Below are positions 28,661 to 39,077 of a stretch of DNA of 64,000 nucleotides, in pieces. A program made the translations under genes and the position numbers. Numbering within the stretch: position 1 is the stretch's first letter; each line of letters opens with the position of its first letter. Below the pieces are notes generated by a model, which saw only the letters and a program-made list of their open reading frames with translations, made no database searches and was not told where the DNA came from. Source of the stretch: Rhodospirillaceae bacterium. Lineage in GTDB: Bacteria; Pseudomonadota; Alphaproteobacteria; Rhodospirillales; Rhodospirillaceae. The stretch is from NCBI GenBank assembly GCA_040219235.1, contig JAVJSV010000011.1, positions 248,001-312,000 on the forward strand. Direction: 5' to 3'.

Positions 28661-29619
28661 AAAGTTGCTGAGTCAGAAGCAATGCCTTCGCCGGGTTTAT
28701 CAATCCATTGATCGATCAGTGACAGCACGTCTTCTTGCTGCTTAATCTGAAACATCAAATGAGGTTTGTCTTCGAAAATACGAAGCGTCCCTTTGTTTTC
28801 TAATCGTGACATAAGTGCGCACACAGATTTGGGATGGATCTGACTATCTTCTGTGCCGAAAAGTACCAAGGTTGGGGGTAGCGCTGCAGAAGCTCTGTTT
28901 GAGGCGGCATCACTCAAGCGAATGAGTCCGTAGTAGGTGTCAATGCGAACCTTATCGATGATCTTTTCGTCTTCCGCCCATCGCCGGGCATGATGTTCGG
29001 CCAGCCGGTCGTCATAGATACGCGGGACATCCACAGCATAGCTCGGCCAAATTTTATCAGCGAGCCAGAGGGCAACATTGTACCCATATCGAAAGGGCCG
29101 GTCTTCGCGGACACCTGGTCCCGAAAGAATAAGCGCATTAGCCTGTAGAGTGTTTGTATCTGCCAAGGCTGATATGATCACAGCGGCCCCCATGCTTTCG
29201 CCGAGCAGGATTATTGGTGTCTCTGGCCCCGCGACGTTGTGTGCGGCCAGTGCAAAATCTTGAAAGTCTTTAACCATGACGTCTTTCCCGGCCCAAATGC
29301 CGCGTTTGGGTGCCGATCCAAAGCCACGTTGATCGTAGGCCCAAAGGGCAATATTGCGTTGCGCTAGATGTTGACCAATAAGCGCGAACGCATCGCGGAA
29401 CTCACCAAAGCTATGAGCCGCGATCACAATTTTATCGGGCGAGGTTCTAGGCCCCCAGACTGAATAGGGTAAGCGAGCGCCATCACGTGCAACGAAGGTG
29501 TCTTCCTCGAAGCGCAGTGTTTCTTCCGCTTCAGTGGGTGGGGACATATTCAAAATTAGAATCAGGGCGGATGTAAGTCTGGCAAACCAGATGGCACACG
29601 CCTTTCCAATCCGGCTCAA
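28636..29619 (-). CDS. Exported alpha/beta hydrolase, lysophospholipase-like
   Basis: 327 residues. N-terminal hydrophobic signal (AIWFARLTSALILILNM, cleavage near TEA-EET). Catalytic set: HSFGE (oxyanion), YDQRGFGSAPKRG, nucleophile GESMGAAV, acid FGTEDSQIHP and histidine DKPHLMF. The DQRGFG pattern resembles monoacylglycerol lipase or lysophospholipase (Hydrolase_4). Start is TTG 29619, overlapping the TGA of the dipeptidase gene in TTGA, so it is translationally coupled. A pairing of a secreted dipeptidase with a secreted lipase suggests shared scavenging, but this is inference. Confidence 0.78.
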   Translation of the reverse strand: MSRIGKACAIWFARLTSALILILNMSPPTEAEETLRFEEDTFVARDGARLPYSVWGPRTSPDKIVIAAHSFGEFRDAFALIGQHLAQRNIALWAYDQRGFGSAPKRGIWAGKDVMVKDFQDFALAAHNVAGPETPIILLGESMGAAVIISALADTNTLQANALILSGPGVREDRPFRYGYNVALWLADKIWPSYAVDVPRIYDDRLAEHHARRWAEDEKIIDKVRIDTYYGLIRLSDAASNRASAALPPTLVLFGTEDSQIHPKSVCALMSRLENKGTLRIFEDKPHLMFQIKQQEDVLSLIDQWIDKPGEGIASDSATFCASTTRS

Positions 29620-30854
29620 AGGCTTTTCGCGTAGGCTTCGACGTCCGCCAGAACCCTGAGAAGATTATCCCCCCACAGGAGCCTGATTTGCTCTTCCGTA
29701 TACCCGCGTTTGACCAGCTCTAACGTGACGTTGAAAGTTTCAGAAGCGTCTGACCAACCTGCGATGCCGCCGCCGCCGTTGAAGTCTGAGGCGATTCCCA
29801 CATGTTTAATGCCAACTTTTCCAACCGCATAGTCAATATGATCCGCTAAGTCTTTGACTCCTGCTTTGGGAAACTCCAGTTCGATCTCAGCCATGCGGGC
29901 GTCGTAGACTTTCAGGTCGTCCTCGCTTAAGCGGCGAAAATCTCCAAAAGACTTTATCCCCATGTCCTCCCATAGCTTTGCCGTTGCGTCTTGCTTGCCT
30001 CGTGGAACAGCGCGCAAATAACTATCGAACGCAACCACTTGAACAACGCCATTAGAGTTGGCGATGGCCAAAAGTTCTTCGTCGCTCATGTTGCGGGGAT
30101 GGTCGTAAACACCCTTCAAACTGGAATGAGAGGCAATAACCGGTGCTTTCGACTCAGCGATAATGTCTAATGTAGTTTGTTTTGAAGCATGAGATACGTC
30201 CGCCATGATGCCGAGTTCATTTAAACGCCTCACAACTTGGAGGCCCAGATCAGTGAGTCCGCCATGCTCTTCGTCGGTTTCCCCGAGACGCCGGCTTGGG
30301 ACGGCAGAGTCCCCGAGGTCATTGTGTCCGTTATGAAGCAAACCAAAGTAGCGGGCCCCATAATCGTAAAACTGATTAAGTAATCTTATGTCCTTGCCCA
30401 TTGGGTAACCGTTTTCGATTCCAATCAGCGCGACTTTCTTACCTGCGGCATCAATGCGCCGCACATCCTCAGCGCTCCGCGCCAGTTGGATTTGATCGGG
30501 ATACATGTCGCTGGTCAGACGGTGGATCGCTGCAAATTTGAGGAAGGCATCAGAGAGCGCTTTTGCATACCCTGCATCCGTCCGCGGTCCTTGCCCCACA
30601 AATACGATAATGAACGTCGCATCTAGACCACCCTCAATCATGGTGGGGATATGCACTTGTTGGCCGCGTGGGCCTGGCTTCATGGGGTCATAGGCCGGTG
30701 TGGCAAAATTCGGAGGAATGTCCACGTGGGTGTCGACGGTGATCACTCGCTCGTGAATTGCTCTGGCCCGGGCAATGAGGTCGTCAGTGGTTTCAGCAGT
30801 GAGGCCCGTTGAGCCCATGAGCGACAAAAAAAAGGCTAAGATCAATGCGCGCAT
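29616..30854 (-). CDS. Membrane dipeptidase (peptidase family M19), exported
   Basis: About 412 residues from ATG 30854 (GGAG upstream), giving the signal peptide MRALILAFFLSLMGSTGLTAE; the open frame further upstream is not needed. Zinc ligands of family M19 are all present: HxD in VDTHVDIP, Glu in IGIENGYPMG, His in DVSHAS, His in IASHSSLKG, plus ASDFNGGGG. The enzyme hydrolyses dipeptides, including D-containing ones, in the periplasm. It is followed directly by the lysophospholipase-like gene and preceded by purU. A paralogue at 37142-38362 has lost several ligands. Confidence 0.9.
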   Translation of the reverse strand: MRALILAFFLSLMGSTGLTAETTDDLIARARAIHERVITVDTHVDIPPNFATPAYDPMKPGPRGQQVHIPTMIEGGLDATFIIVFVGQGPRTDAGYAKALSDAFLKFAAIHRLTSDMYPDQIQLARSAEDVRRIDAAGKKVALIGIENGYPMGKDIRLLNQFYDYGARYFGLLHNGHNDLGDSAVPSRRLGETDEEHGGLTDLGLQVVRRLNELGIMADVSHASKQTTLDIIAESKAPVIASHSSLKGVYDHPRNMSDEELLAIANSNGVVQVVAFDSYLRAVPRGKQDATAKLWEDMGIKSFGDFRRLSEDDLKVYDARMAEIELEFPKAGVKDLADHIDYAVGKVGIKHVGIASDFNGGGGIAGWSDASETFNVTLELVKRGYTEEQIRLLWGDNLLRVLADVEAYAKSL

Positions 30855-30918
30855 CAGACGCTCCTTCACTATAAAATCAGTTGCCACAATACCTGGCCCG
30901 TCCAACCAAATGCCACAC

Positions 30919-31794
30919 CTAACGAAAGACCACTGTTTTGCTGCCATTCAGCAGCACGCGGCGTTCTGCATGCCATCGCACGGCACGAGAGAGTACGGTA
31001 CTTTCGATATCTTGACCGAGTAAAACCAAATCTTCTGGCGTTAACGTGTGGTCCACACGTTCGACCGCCTGCTCAATAATGGGGCCTTCGTCCAGGTCTG
31101 GGGTTACATAGTGTGCCGTGGCTCCGATAATCTTAACACCACGCTTGTGCGCCTGATGATAAGGCCGCGCGCCTTTGAAGCCCGGTAAAAACGAGTGGTG
31201 GATGTTGATCACGCGGCCATCTAATTTTGTGCAGAGATCTGTCGATAGAACCTGCATATACCGCGCTAAGACAAACAGTTCTGCGTGAGTGCTGTTTATA
31301 ACGTCCAGAATTTTAGCTTCCTGGTTCTGTTTTGTGTCTTTGGTCACGGGCAGATAGTGGAACGGTATTTCGTGCCACTCGACCAGATTACGGAAGGTTT
31401 CATGGTTTGAAACCACGGCGGTCACCTCAATGGGAATCGCTCCAATTTGAACCCGGTGCAGAACATTATTCAGGCAGTGGCCAAATTTTGAAACGGCGAT
31501 CACGGCTTTCATTTTTTTAGACGAATCGACCAAGGCCCAGCGCATATCAAAATGCTGCGCAAGGTCACCAAATCCTTCAGAGAGCTTGCTTTGCGACAAA
31601 GCATCGCTAGACCCAGACCGGAAGACCGTTCGCATAAAAAAGCGTCCTGTGTCTGGGTCTCCGTAGTGCGCGCTCTCTGTAATGAAGGCGTTATGATCTG
31701 CAAGAAACGTCGATACCGCAGCTACAATCCCAATCGTATCTGGGCATTGAATGGTAAGGATGTAACAGTCTGAACACTCGACGGATGACGTCAC
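30919..31794 (-). CDS. purU: Formyltetrahydrofolate deformylase
   Basis: 291 residues. N-terminal ACT-like domain (YILTIQCPDTIGIVAAVSTFLADHNAFI) and C-terminal formyltransferase fold with the catalytic Asn-His-Asp set in INIHHSFLPGFKGA and DLDEGPIIEQ. It hydrolyses 10-formyl-THF to formate and THF, balancing one-carbon pools. Start is GTG 31794, three bases after the meaB stop, so it is part of the mutA-mutB-meaB transcript. The pairing with methylmalonyl-CoA mutase is unusual to my knowledge. Confidence 0.92.
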   Translation of the reverse strand: MTSSVECSDCYILTIQCPDTIGIVAAVSTFLADHNAFITESAHYGDPDTGRFFMRTVFRSGSSDALSQSKLSEGFGDLAQHFDMRWALVDSSKKMKAVIAVSKFGHCLNNVLHRVQIGAIPIEVTAVVSNHETFRNLVEWHEIPFHYLPVTKDTKQNQEAKILDVINSTHAELFVLARYMQVLSTDLCTKLDGRVINIHHSFLPGFKGARPYHQAHKRGVKIIGATAHYVTPDLDEGPIIEQAVERVDHTLTPEDLVLLGQDIESTVLSRAVRWHAERRVLLNGSKTVVFR

Positions 31795-31797
31795 GTC

Positions 31798-32826
31798 TTA
31801 AACCCCGAATGCTTTTAACATCTTATCGACAGCCAAGGTCGGCGTGAGCGTGCCGTCTTTAACGGCAGCCTGAAGGTCTGGCACCATAGTCTTAATATCC
31901 GCATGAGATTTAAGTTTGGAAATCAGCCGGTCTTCAAGCATCGCCCACATCCATCTGACTTGCTGCTCTTGGCGCAGGGTCGCAAGACCGCCACTTTCCG
32001 AGAGAGCTTTATGACGCCGGGTGACTCTGTCCCAAAGATATTCAATGCCGGTGTTGTGGAGAGCGCTAATGGTAACCACGGGCGGAATCCAGTTTTTGTC
32101 TTTGGGAGTGATGATGCGCAACGCATGCTGATATTCTGCGGCTGAAGCTTTTGCCCTGTTTTCATTTTCGCCGTCAGCTTTGTTCAAAGCGATCATGTCA
32201 GCGATTTCCAGGACGCCTTTTTTTATGCCTTGAAGTTCATCTCCTGCCCCAGCCACCAACAGTACCATAAAAAAGTCGACCATCTCTGAAACGGCTACTT
32301 CGGACTGACCCACACCAACGGTTTCAACCAGCACCACATCAAAGCCCGCAGCTTCACAGAGCAAAATGGTTTCCCGCGTGGTACGCGTCACACCACCCAG
32401 CGTGCCAGACGTTGGGGAAGGGCGAATGAAGGCTTGGTCGTTAGTGGCCAATTTGGCCATACGAGTTTTATCGCCCAGAATTGATCCACCAGTCCTGGCC
32501 GATGTGGGGTCAACGGCCAGCACCGCCACTTTATGCCCCGCCGCGGTGAGATTGCTGCCAAGGGTATCTATAAAGGTGCTCTTTCCTGCGCCAGGGACTC
32601 CGGAGATACCAACGCGCACGGACTTTCCAGTATACGGTGTGACTTTCAGAAGTAGATCTTGGGCTTGAGTCTGATGATCCGGTTTGCGGCTTTCGATGAG
32701 CGTAATGGCTTGCGCCAGTTTCGCGCGTTCACCAGACAGAACACCCTCAGCGTAATCCTCTATAGACAATTGCGGCCGCCCCGGAGGTGGCGTTGGAGCA
32801 TAAGGCGTTACGTTGGGTGGCGCCAT
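31798..32826 (-). CDS. meaB: Methylmalonyl-CoA mutase chaperone GTPase MeaB/ArgK
   Basis: A 342-residue G3E-type GTPase. Walker A GVPGAGKS, DPTSARTGGSILGDKTRM (switch I), ETVGVGQSE (switch II) and NKADG (base recognition) are all present, with the C-terminal dimer arm (WMWAMLEDRLISKL). It guards and reactivates the B12-dependent mutase encoded by the two genes just upstream. Nine bases separate it from mutB. Confidence 0.95.
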   Translation of the reverse strand: MAPPNVTPYAPTPPPGRPQLSIEDYAEGVLSGERAKLAQAITLIESRKPDHQTQAQDLLLKVTPYTGKSVRVGISGVPGAGKSTFIDTLGSNLTAAGHKVAVLAVDPTSARTGGSILGDKTRMAKLATNDQAFIRPSPTSGTLGGVTRTTRETILLCEAAGFDVVLVETVGVGQSEVAVSEMVDFFMVLLVAGAGDELQGIKKGVLEIADMIALNKADGENENRAKASAAEYQHALRIITPKDKNWIPPVVTISALHNTGIEYLWDRVTRRHKALSESGGLATLRQEQQVRWMWAMLEDRLISKLKSHADIKTMVPDLQAAVKDGTLTPTLAVDKMLKAFGV

Positions 32827-32835
32827 AAAATCGCT

Positions 32836-35019
32836 CTACTCAGCGGCGGCTGAGGTGTGGCCCAAAGCCTGGCCGAGTTTTTTCAGCAAACCAATCGCAG
32901 CTTCACTGATAATGGTCCCCGGCGGAAAGATTGCTGCAGCGCCAGCTTTAGTGAGGGCCTCATAATCCTGAGGCGGAATAACCCCGCCTGCAACGATCAT
33001 GATGTCTCCGCGCCCAAGCTTGGTCAGCTCAGCTTTTAGGGCGGGTACCAAAGTCAGGTGGCCAGCGGCCAAAGAGCTTGCGCCGATAATATGAACATCG
33101 TTTTCAACGGCTTGGCGAGCGGCTTCTTCTGGCGTTTGGAACAGAGGTCCAATGTCCACATCAAAGCCCAGATCAGCAAAGGCCGTAGCAATTACTTTCT
33201 GACCCCGGTCATGGCCGTCTTGGCCCATTTTCGCAATGAGGATGCGTGGTCTGCGGCCTTCATTCTCTTCGAAGGCATCAACCATGGCAGCTACGCGCGA
33301 TACGGTTTCATCAGAGTCGCCCACTTCTTTACGATACACTCCCGAGATTGATTTGATCTCTGCCACGTGACGACCATAAACGTCTTCAAGCGCGGTTGTA
33401 ATCTCTCCGACGGTTGCTTTTGCCCGCGCTGCATCCACGGCCAGAGCTAATAAATTACCGTTGCCGTGCTTTGCGGCCTCGGTCAAGGCCGCGAGGGCCG
33501 CTTGGCAGGCCGCATTGTCGCGATCTGCCTTAAGCCGTTTTAGTTTATCAAGCTGAGATGTGCGCACTGCCGCGTTATCAACCTTTAAGACATCAATGTT
33601 TTCTGTCTCATCCAGGCGGTATTTGTTAACGCCGACTACAGTTTGACGACCAGAGTCGATCCGGGCCTGGGTGCGTGCAGCGGCTTCTTCGATGCGTAAC
33701 TTAGGGATGCCAGCTTGAATGGCCTTGGCCATCCCACCCAGTTCCTCAACCTCTTGAATGTGTTCCCAAGCGCGCGCGGCAAGGTCATAGGTCAGGCGTT
33801 CAACATAATGACTGCCGCCCCAGGGATCGACGGTCCGGCACGTCCCCGTTTCCTGCTGGATAAACAATTGGGTGTTGCGAGCGATCCGGGCCGAAAAATC
33901 CGTCGGCAAAGCCAAGGCTTCATCCAACGCATTGGTATGCAGCGACTGGGTATGACCATGAGTTGCGGCCATGGCTTCAATGCAGGTGCGGGTGACGTTG
34001 TTGTAAACGTCTTGTGCGGTCAAAGACCACCCAGAGGTTTGGCAGTGGGTGCGCAGGCAAAGCGATTTATCACTTTTTGGGTCAAAGGGCTTGATTAGCT
34101 TGGCCCATAACAAACGGGCCGCGCGCATCTTCGCGACTTCCATAAAGAAGTTCATCCCGATCGCCCAAAAGAACGACAGGCGGGGTGCAAAGGCATCAAT
34201 ATTAAGGCCAGCGGCTTGTCCTGCGCGCGCATATTCAACGCCGTCTGCCAGTGTGTAGGCAAGCTCCAGGTCTGCAGTCGCTCCGGCTTCCTGCATATGA
34301 TAGCCCGAGATGGAAATGGAATTATACTTCGGCATCTTTTCAGATGTGTATGAGAAAATGTCGGAGATAATCCGCATACTGGGTTCGGGTGGGAAGATGT
34401 ATGTGTTCCGGACCATGAATTCTTTCAGAATATCATTCTGAATGGTGCCCGAGAGTTGCTCAGGTTTAACGCCCTGTTCTTCGGCGGCCACGATATACAG
34501 AGCCATAATCGGAAGGACCGCACCGTTCATGGTCATGGATACAGACATCTGGTCCAGCGGAATGCCGTCGAACAATTGGCGCATATCCAAAATGGAATCG
34601 ATGGCCACACCCGCCATCCCGACATCTCCAACCACGCGCGGATGATCGGAATCATAACCACGGTGTGTTGCTAAATCGAACGCCACCGATAAGCCTTTTT
34701 GCCCCGCAGCCAGATTGCGGCGATAAAACGCATTGGAGTCTTCCGCCGTCGAAAAACCGGCATATTGACGTATGGTCCAGGGACGGCTCGCATACATTGT
34801 CGGGTAGGGGCCACGCAGAAATGGTTTTACGCCAGGTAAGGTATCGAGAAAGTCTAAGCCTGCGAGGTCTTCAGCGCCGTAACTAGACTTCACATCAATC
34901 CCTTCTGGGGTGGTCCAGAGTGAACTGGCCGACTGTTTGGTGGTTTCTGGCGCTGTGCTGTCAGAGTCCACAGACATGTCCTCTAAAGGCACATCGGCAA
35001 AATTTGGGATCTGGTTCAT
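32836..35019 (-). CDS. mutB: Methylmalonyl-CoA mutase large (alpha) subunit
   Basis: 727 residues, full length. N-terminal TIM barrel with [51 protein letters not shown] (substrate and active-site region) and C-terminal B12-binding domain with the cobalt-ligating motif DGHDRGQ (in [15 protein letters not shown]), then [10 protein letters not shown] and AGGVIPPQD. It interconverts methylmalonyl-CoA and succinyl-CoA in propionate, branched-chain and odd-chain catabolism. Its ATG overlaps the mutA stop (35016-35019). No riboswitch for B12 is visible upstream. Confidence 0.95.
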   Translation of the reverse strand: MNQIPNFADVPLEDMSVDSDSTAPETTKQSASSLWTTPEGIDVKSSYGAEDLAGLDFLDTLPGVKPFLRGPYPTMYASRPWTIRQYAGFSTAEDSNAFYRRNLAAGQKGLSVAFDLATHRGYDSDHPRVVGDVGMAGVAIDSILDMRQLFDGIPLDQMSVSMTMNGAVLPIMALYIVAAEEQGVKPEQLSGTIQNDILKEFMVRNTYIFPPEPSMRIISDIFSYTSEKMPKYNSISISGYHMQEAGATADLELAYTLADGVEYARAGQAAGLNIDAFAPRLSFFWAIGMNFFMEVAKMRAARLLWAKLIKPFDPKSDKSLCLRTHCQTSGWSLTAQDVYNNVTRTCIEAMAATHGHTQSLHTNALDEALALPTDFSARIARNTQLFIQQETGTCRTVDPWGGSHYVERLTYDLAARAWEHIQEVEELGGMAKAIQAGIPKLRIEEAAARTQARIDSGRQTVVGVNKYRLDETENIDVLKVDNAAVRTSQLDKLKRLKADRDNAACQAALAALTEAAKHGNGNLLALAVDAARAKATVGEITTALEDVYGRHVAEIKSISGVYRKEVGDSDETVSRVAAMVDAFEENEGRRPRILIAKMGQDGHDRGQKVIATAFADLGFDVDIGPLFQTPEEAARQAVENDVHIIGASSLAAGHLTLVPALKAELTKLGRGDIMIVAGGVIPPQDYEALTKAGAAAIFPPGTIISEAAIGLLKKLGQALGHTSAAAE

Positions 35020-37046
35020 GCGGAAACTCCCAGGCGTTGATGAGTCTCATTCAAAACAGTTAGAACATCGCAGCCCATGAAGACGAAATCATCCACGCCG
35101 GCTTCGCGCCATGCGGCTTCGTGGTCTCCGCCACGACCAGCGAGGTAGACGGCTTGCGCCCCCGCAGCCTTTAGACGTTTTGCCACGTCGGCCACAGTGT
35201 TTTCATAAAGCGCATCGGTCGAGCATATAACGGCCGCTTTGGCTGTTGACGCTGCGAAATCTTTTTCGATAGCGGCGGGCTCTAATCCTCCGGGGCCTGG
35301 CAGAGCCTCAACACCGCCCGCTTCAAACAAGTTCGTTGCAAACGAGGCGCGCGCTGTGAAGTCAGCGACTTTGCCTATGTTGGCCAGAAAAACCTGCGGT
35401 CGTTTGCCATGTGCGTCTTTGTGCGCATCGCTGGCATCGCGCAAGTGTTCGTAGTCTTCTGCGAGCCTGTGCTGAGGCAGTGGTGTGATCTCTGTGGGCG
35501 TGCCTTTCAGGGCTGCGCCAATCGTTGCCGCAGAGGCAGCACCCGAGGCGGCTTTCACCAGGGCTTCCATCAGAACGCCATTGCCGTATTCTGGTAATTG
35601 ACCCGCTTTACCCGTTGCCGCCGCGGCACGCTGCTCAGCAGTTTTTAAAATGCTGTCCACGTCAGGGGTATCTATTGCAACCGGCTTTTCCGCAATGTTG
35701 GGAAACTCGCTGATACCGGTCAGTGCGTCTTTACGGGTGGCGATGTTGCGTGCGCGCGCGACTTCTGTTTTGGCGATTTTCTCAGCCAATCGTCCGCTGA
35801 CCAGAGCCTCAGTGAGGCCACCGGTCCCTTCAATTTCTTGGAACAGAGCCCAGGCTTTTTCGGCAAGCTCATGGGTTAGAGACTCCGCCAGCCAGGACCC
35901 GCCCGCCGGGTCGGCGACGCGGCTGATGGACGATTCTTCCTGAAGAACAATCTGACTGTTGCGTGCGATGCGTCTACCAAGGGGTGTTGGCAGGCCAACG
36001 GCATGTTCAAAGGGCAGCACCGTTATGGCATCGGCGCCGCCAGCGCCGGCCGCAAAACAGGCTGCCGTGCCGCGCAGCATATTCACCCAGGGGTCTCTGC
36101 GGCTCATCATCCGGGGTGCTGTGATGGCGTAAAGCGGGGCATTGAAAGACGCGTCTTTGCCGCCACAAACCTCTGCAATCCGCGCCCACAATTGCCGCGC
36201 GGCGCGAAACTTTGCAATGGTCAGAAAGACATCCGTATCACAGGTTAAGGTGAAGGCCACTTGTTTGCAGGCGTCATCAATGCTCACACCGGCTTGCGTG
36301 ATGTGCCGCAGGTAGTCAACTGCGGTGGCCATCGCAATTGCCAACTCCTGCGCCTCCGAGCATCCCGCCGAGTGATAAACGGTTGTTGTAATATTCAACG
36401 CCTTGGCGTTGGGATAGGTCTTGGCTGTATACGCGGCGAGGTCCGCCATGCGCCCCAAAAGGGTGTCGATAGGAACGATGACTTTGCCCACAGCGGCCAG
36501 GGTGCTTAAGGGGTCGGCCCCGAAATTTCCGGCAAAGGACTCTGCGGCGACATCTTTGCGGGCCAATACATCCATCAGGTAAGCGGCTGGCGGCAAAGAA
36601 GGGCCACCTGGATCAAGCACCACTGGTGCGAGGTCTAGGAACACACCTTCTAACAGAAGTTCCAGATCGGCCCGAGATTTGACAATGGTTCCGCTGCGCC
36701 CGGTCGGATCCAACTTCAAGATGATGGAGGTTGCACCTTTTTGCAGGTCATTAAGAATCTGTCGATTGGCTTCAACGGGGTCGGGATGCGCGGATAGGCA
36801 GCGAATGTCCCATCCGGTTTGCGTCAGATCAGATACCGTATGTTTTAATCGCGGCGCTGCGCTTGAGGTGGCCGCAGTGTACAGCGGTTTGATGTCGAGA
36901 CCGTCATAGCTCTTGGTGGTGAGCTTCTCATAGGGCTTTCCTCCCAGCGATTTCTCGACCAGGGTCATCCATGCGTCGGGATCTGCGGCTGGAAACTCAG
37001 CTGCGAGTGTAAGGGTCGGGGTATCGGATGCCGCTGGCTTGGTCAC
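35016..37046 (-). CDS. mutA: Methylmalonyl-CoA mutase small (beta) subunit
   Basis: 676 residues, paralogous to MutB but without the B12-ligating D-x-H-x-x-G motif; the equivalent region reads [20 protein letters not shown]. Barrel landmarks remain ([57 protein letters not shown]). It is the structural partner of MutB in the heterodimeric mutase typical of many proteobacteria and actinobacteria. It lies 95 bases downstream of the M19-like gene 37142-38362 on the same strand; the promoter is not obvious. Confidence 0.93.
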   Translation of the reverse strand: MTKPAASDTPTLTLAAEFPAADPDAWMTLVEKSLGGKPYEKLTTKSYDGLDIKPLYTAATSSAAPRLKHTVSDLTQTGWDIRCLSAHPDPVEANRQILNDLQKGATSIILKLDPTGRSGTIVKSRADLELLLEGVFLDLAPVVLDPGGPSLPPAAYLMDVLARKDVAAESFAGNFGADPLSTLAAVGKVIVPIDTLLGRMADLAAYTAKTYPNAKALNITTTVYHSAGCSEAQELAIAMATAVDYLRHITQAGVSIDDACKQVAFTLTCDTDVFLTIAKFRAARQLWARIAEVCGGKDASFNAPLYAITAPRMMSRRDPWVNMLRGTAACFAAGAGGADAITVLPFEHAVGLPTPLGRRIARNSQIVLQEESSISRVADPAGGSWLAESLTHELAEKAWALFQEIEGTGGLTEALVSGRLAEKIAKTEVARARNIATRKDALTGISEFPNIAEKPVAIDTPDVDSILKTAEQRAAAATGKAGQLPEYGNGVLMEALVKAASGAASAATIGAALKGTPTEITPLPQHRLAEDYEHLRDASDAHKDAHGKRPQVFLANIGKVADFTARASFATNLFEAGGVEALPGPGGLEPAAIEKDFAASTAKAAVICSTDALYENTVADVAKRLKAAGAQAVYLAGRGGDHEAAWREAGVDDFVFMGCDVLTVLNETHQRLGVSA

Positions 37047-37141
37047 CGCTTTGCTCCACCAAAGATCAACTGGGAAAACGGGCGCAAAACGCCTGATATT
37101 TGTTTGTTATTATGCCTTTTGCTGCATCGCGTCAAATTGGC

Positions 37142-38362
37142 TTAACGAACGGCTGCATTGTCTACGGTGCGCCAAACCCTGGCAAAATTACCCCACCAGA
37201 GTTTTGCAATTTGATCTTCGGTGTAGCCGCGTGCGACCAATTCTTTGGTCACACCATCTGCTTCACCGGCATTCATCCAGCCGCGCACACCGCCGCCATG
37301 CTCCATATCGGAACTGATCATGACATGGTCAATGCCCAACAGCTCGACCGCATAAGCAATGGAATCGACATATTGCGCAACAGTTGCGGGGGGGAAATTC
37401 TTTTCGTAGGCCGCGAAATCCACCTTGAAGGACTCTACTTTTTCTGCCGGAAAACTGGCCGTGATTTCTGCCAGATTGGTTGTGCCGTACTCGCTCATGA
37501 TCGCGCTGAAGGCTTCACGTTGTCCTGGCAATCCGGGTCGCAAATAGCTTGAAAAGGCAACGATCCCGACGGCACCTCCAGTCTCTTTAATAGCGATCAT
37601 CTCCGGGTCTGTGAGATTGCGCGCCGTGTCTATGATGTTTTTGACGCCCGAATGTGACGCAATGATGGGCGCGCGTGACAATTCAGCTGCTTGAAACACC
37701 GTCTGCGGCGTGACCTGAGACACATCAACAATGATGCCCAGGTCATTCATGGCCATAATCAAGCTACGACCGAGTTGGGACAGTCCGACATGCTCCTGCT
37801 TGCCGTCTCCGAGTTGTGCACGCGGCCGTGAGGAATCAGAGAATTGATTATGTCCTGCGTGGTTTAGCGTAATGTTTCGCAGCCCCCGCCTATACAACTC
37901 GGGCAACCACGTAAGGTCTGGACCGAGCGGCCAAGCATTGACCATCCCCATGACGGCAAAGTGTTTGCCCTCGGCAACCAACTGTTCGGCCTCGTCAGCA
38001 CTGCGGGCCAGACCGATTCTTGCTGGATAAGTTTGCACCATTTTCTCTATGGCCGCGAATTTGCGTTCCGCATCTTCCCGGGCTTTGGCATAGGCCGATG
38101 GTGTGCGCTCACCTTGCAGCACCCAATTGACGAACAAGGCACCGTCTAGGCCGCCACGGTCCATCTTGGGCAAATCGACCTGCATGCTGGTTTCCTCGCC
38201 AACATCGTTGCCTTCTTCCATGAACTCAAAGGGGATATCCATTTCGGCATCAAAGGTGATTATGCGGTCGTGCAGGGCGCGCGCGTCTTGTGCAGATAGT
38301 ACTGAGGGCAGAATGGCCAGTGCTGCAGCGAGTGAAAGCCCCAAGATGTGCGAACGAAACAT
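37142..38362 (-). CDS. M19 dipeptidase homologue lacking most metal ligands
   Basis: 406 residues from ATG 38362 (GGGGAGG upstream), with signal peptide (SHILGLSLAAALAILPSVLSAQ). It aligns along its whole length with the M19 dipeptidase at 29616-30854, but three of five zinc ligands differ: HxD becomes ExD (FDAEMDIPF), the bridging Glu of GIEN becomes Val (GMVNAWPLG), and the His of DVSHAS becomes Gln (DVSQVT). The His of IASHSG and the Asp of SSDMEHGG remain. It is probably an exported pseudoenzyme or one with altered metal use; length and frame are intact, so it is under selection. First gene of the leftward run. Confidence 0.85.
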   Translation of the reverse strand: MFRSHILGLSLAAALAILPSVLSAQDARALHDRIITFDAEMDIPFEFMEEGNDVGEETSMQVDLPKMDRGGLDGALFVNWVLQGERTPSAYAKAREDAERKFAAIEKMVQTYPARIGLARSADEAEQLVAEGKHFAVMGMVNAWPLGPDLTWLPELYRRGLRNITLNHAGHNQFSDSSRPRAQLGDGKQEHVGLSQLGRSLIMAMNDLGIIVDVSQVTPQTVFQAAELSRAPIIASHSGVKNIIDTARNLTDPEMIAIKETGGAVGIVAFSSYLRPGLPGQREAFSAIMSEYGTTNLAEITASFPAEKVESFKVDFAAYEKNFPPATVAQYVDSIAYAVELLGIDHVMISSDMEHGGGVRGWMNAGEADGVTKELVARGYTEDQIAKLWWGNFARVWRTVDNAAVR

Positions 38363-38459
38363 AGAATGATCCTCCCCGGTTCCCGCCATGCTACCTTCGA
38401 CGGGTAGTGAGAGTCGATGCGGAGAATTATTCTGCTGAGGGATGTAGGTAAATTAAGTC

Positions 38460-39017
38460 ATGCAAAGTTTCGATCGTCCTGCTGATACCGATATTCCGCC
38501 GTCCCCTTGGGTGTCACGATTCGCGCACCTCGTCCGGCAGGGTGGCTCTGTCTTAGATGTGGCGGCTGGCCATGGTCGCCATTCCAATTTTTTCCTAGAG
38601 CGCGGCCACGCCGTCACAGCTGTTGATATTGATGTTAAAGGGCTGATGTGGCTGGAGGGTCGGCCCGGTTTTGACAGTTTGCCGCATGATCTTGAGGGCG
38701 ATGGCTGGCCTTTTGAATCTGAGGTGTTTGCTGGAATCGTCGTTGCCAATTACCTGCACCGGCCCCACTTTCAAAACCTGATTGAAAGCCTCGCACCGGG
38801 CGGTGTTGTTCTGGTCGAAACTTTTGGCCAAGGTAATGAAACATTGGGTCGACCACGAAACCCAGACTTCCTATTACGGCCGGGAGAGCTACTAGAGGCG
38901 TTCTCAGGCCACCTGCAAATTGTCGCGTACGAATGTGGGAGAGAAGATCAACCCCGTCTGGCAATTCGCCAACGCATTTGTGCTGTTAAGTCGCATGCAC
39001 CTGCATTGCTTTGTTGA
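38460..39017 (+). CDS. Class I SAM-dependent methyltransferase (small, TehB-like)
   Basis: 185 residues forming one Rossmann domain. SAM motif I is VLDVAAGHGRHSNFFLERG, followed by VTAVDID (ribose-binding acid), then VVANYLHRPHFQNLIESLAPGGVVLVETF. The GHGRHS and ANYLHRP pattern is common in short proteobacterial methyltransferases of unknown substrate, some named TehB-like. Divergent from the M19-like gene with 97 bases between; converges on a small helical protein gene across a strong hairpin (39025-39051). Confidence 0.8.
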   Translation: MQSFDRPADTDIPPSPWVSRFAHLVRQGGSVLDVAAGHGRHSNFFLERGHAVTAVDIDVKGLMWLEGRPGFDSLPHDLEGDGWPFESEVFAGIVVANYLHRPHFQNLIESLAPGGVVLVETFGQGNETLGRPRNPDFLLRPGELLEAFSGHLQIVAYECGREDQPRLAIRQRICAVKSHAPALLC

Positions 39018-39051
39018 AAACAAAAACGGCGCTCACATGGAGAGCGCCGTT
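39016..39051 (-). terminator. Intrinsic terminator for the leftward pair 40451-39078
   Basis: Perfect ten-base-pair stem AACGGCGCTC (39025-39034) with GAGCGCCGTT (39042-39051), seven-base loop. Read leftward the stem is followed by TTTTTGTTTTC, a proper U-tract; read rightward there is no T-run. It lies 26 bases after the stop of 39078-39380 and overlaps the last bases of the convergent methyltransferase gene. Confidence 0.85.
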
Positions 39052-39077
39052 AAGCTGTTGCATTCTGAGAGCGTTAA

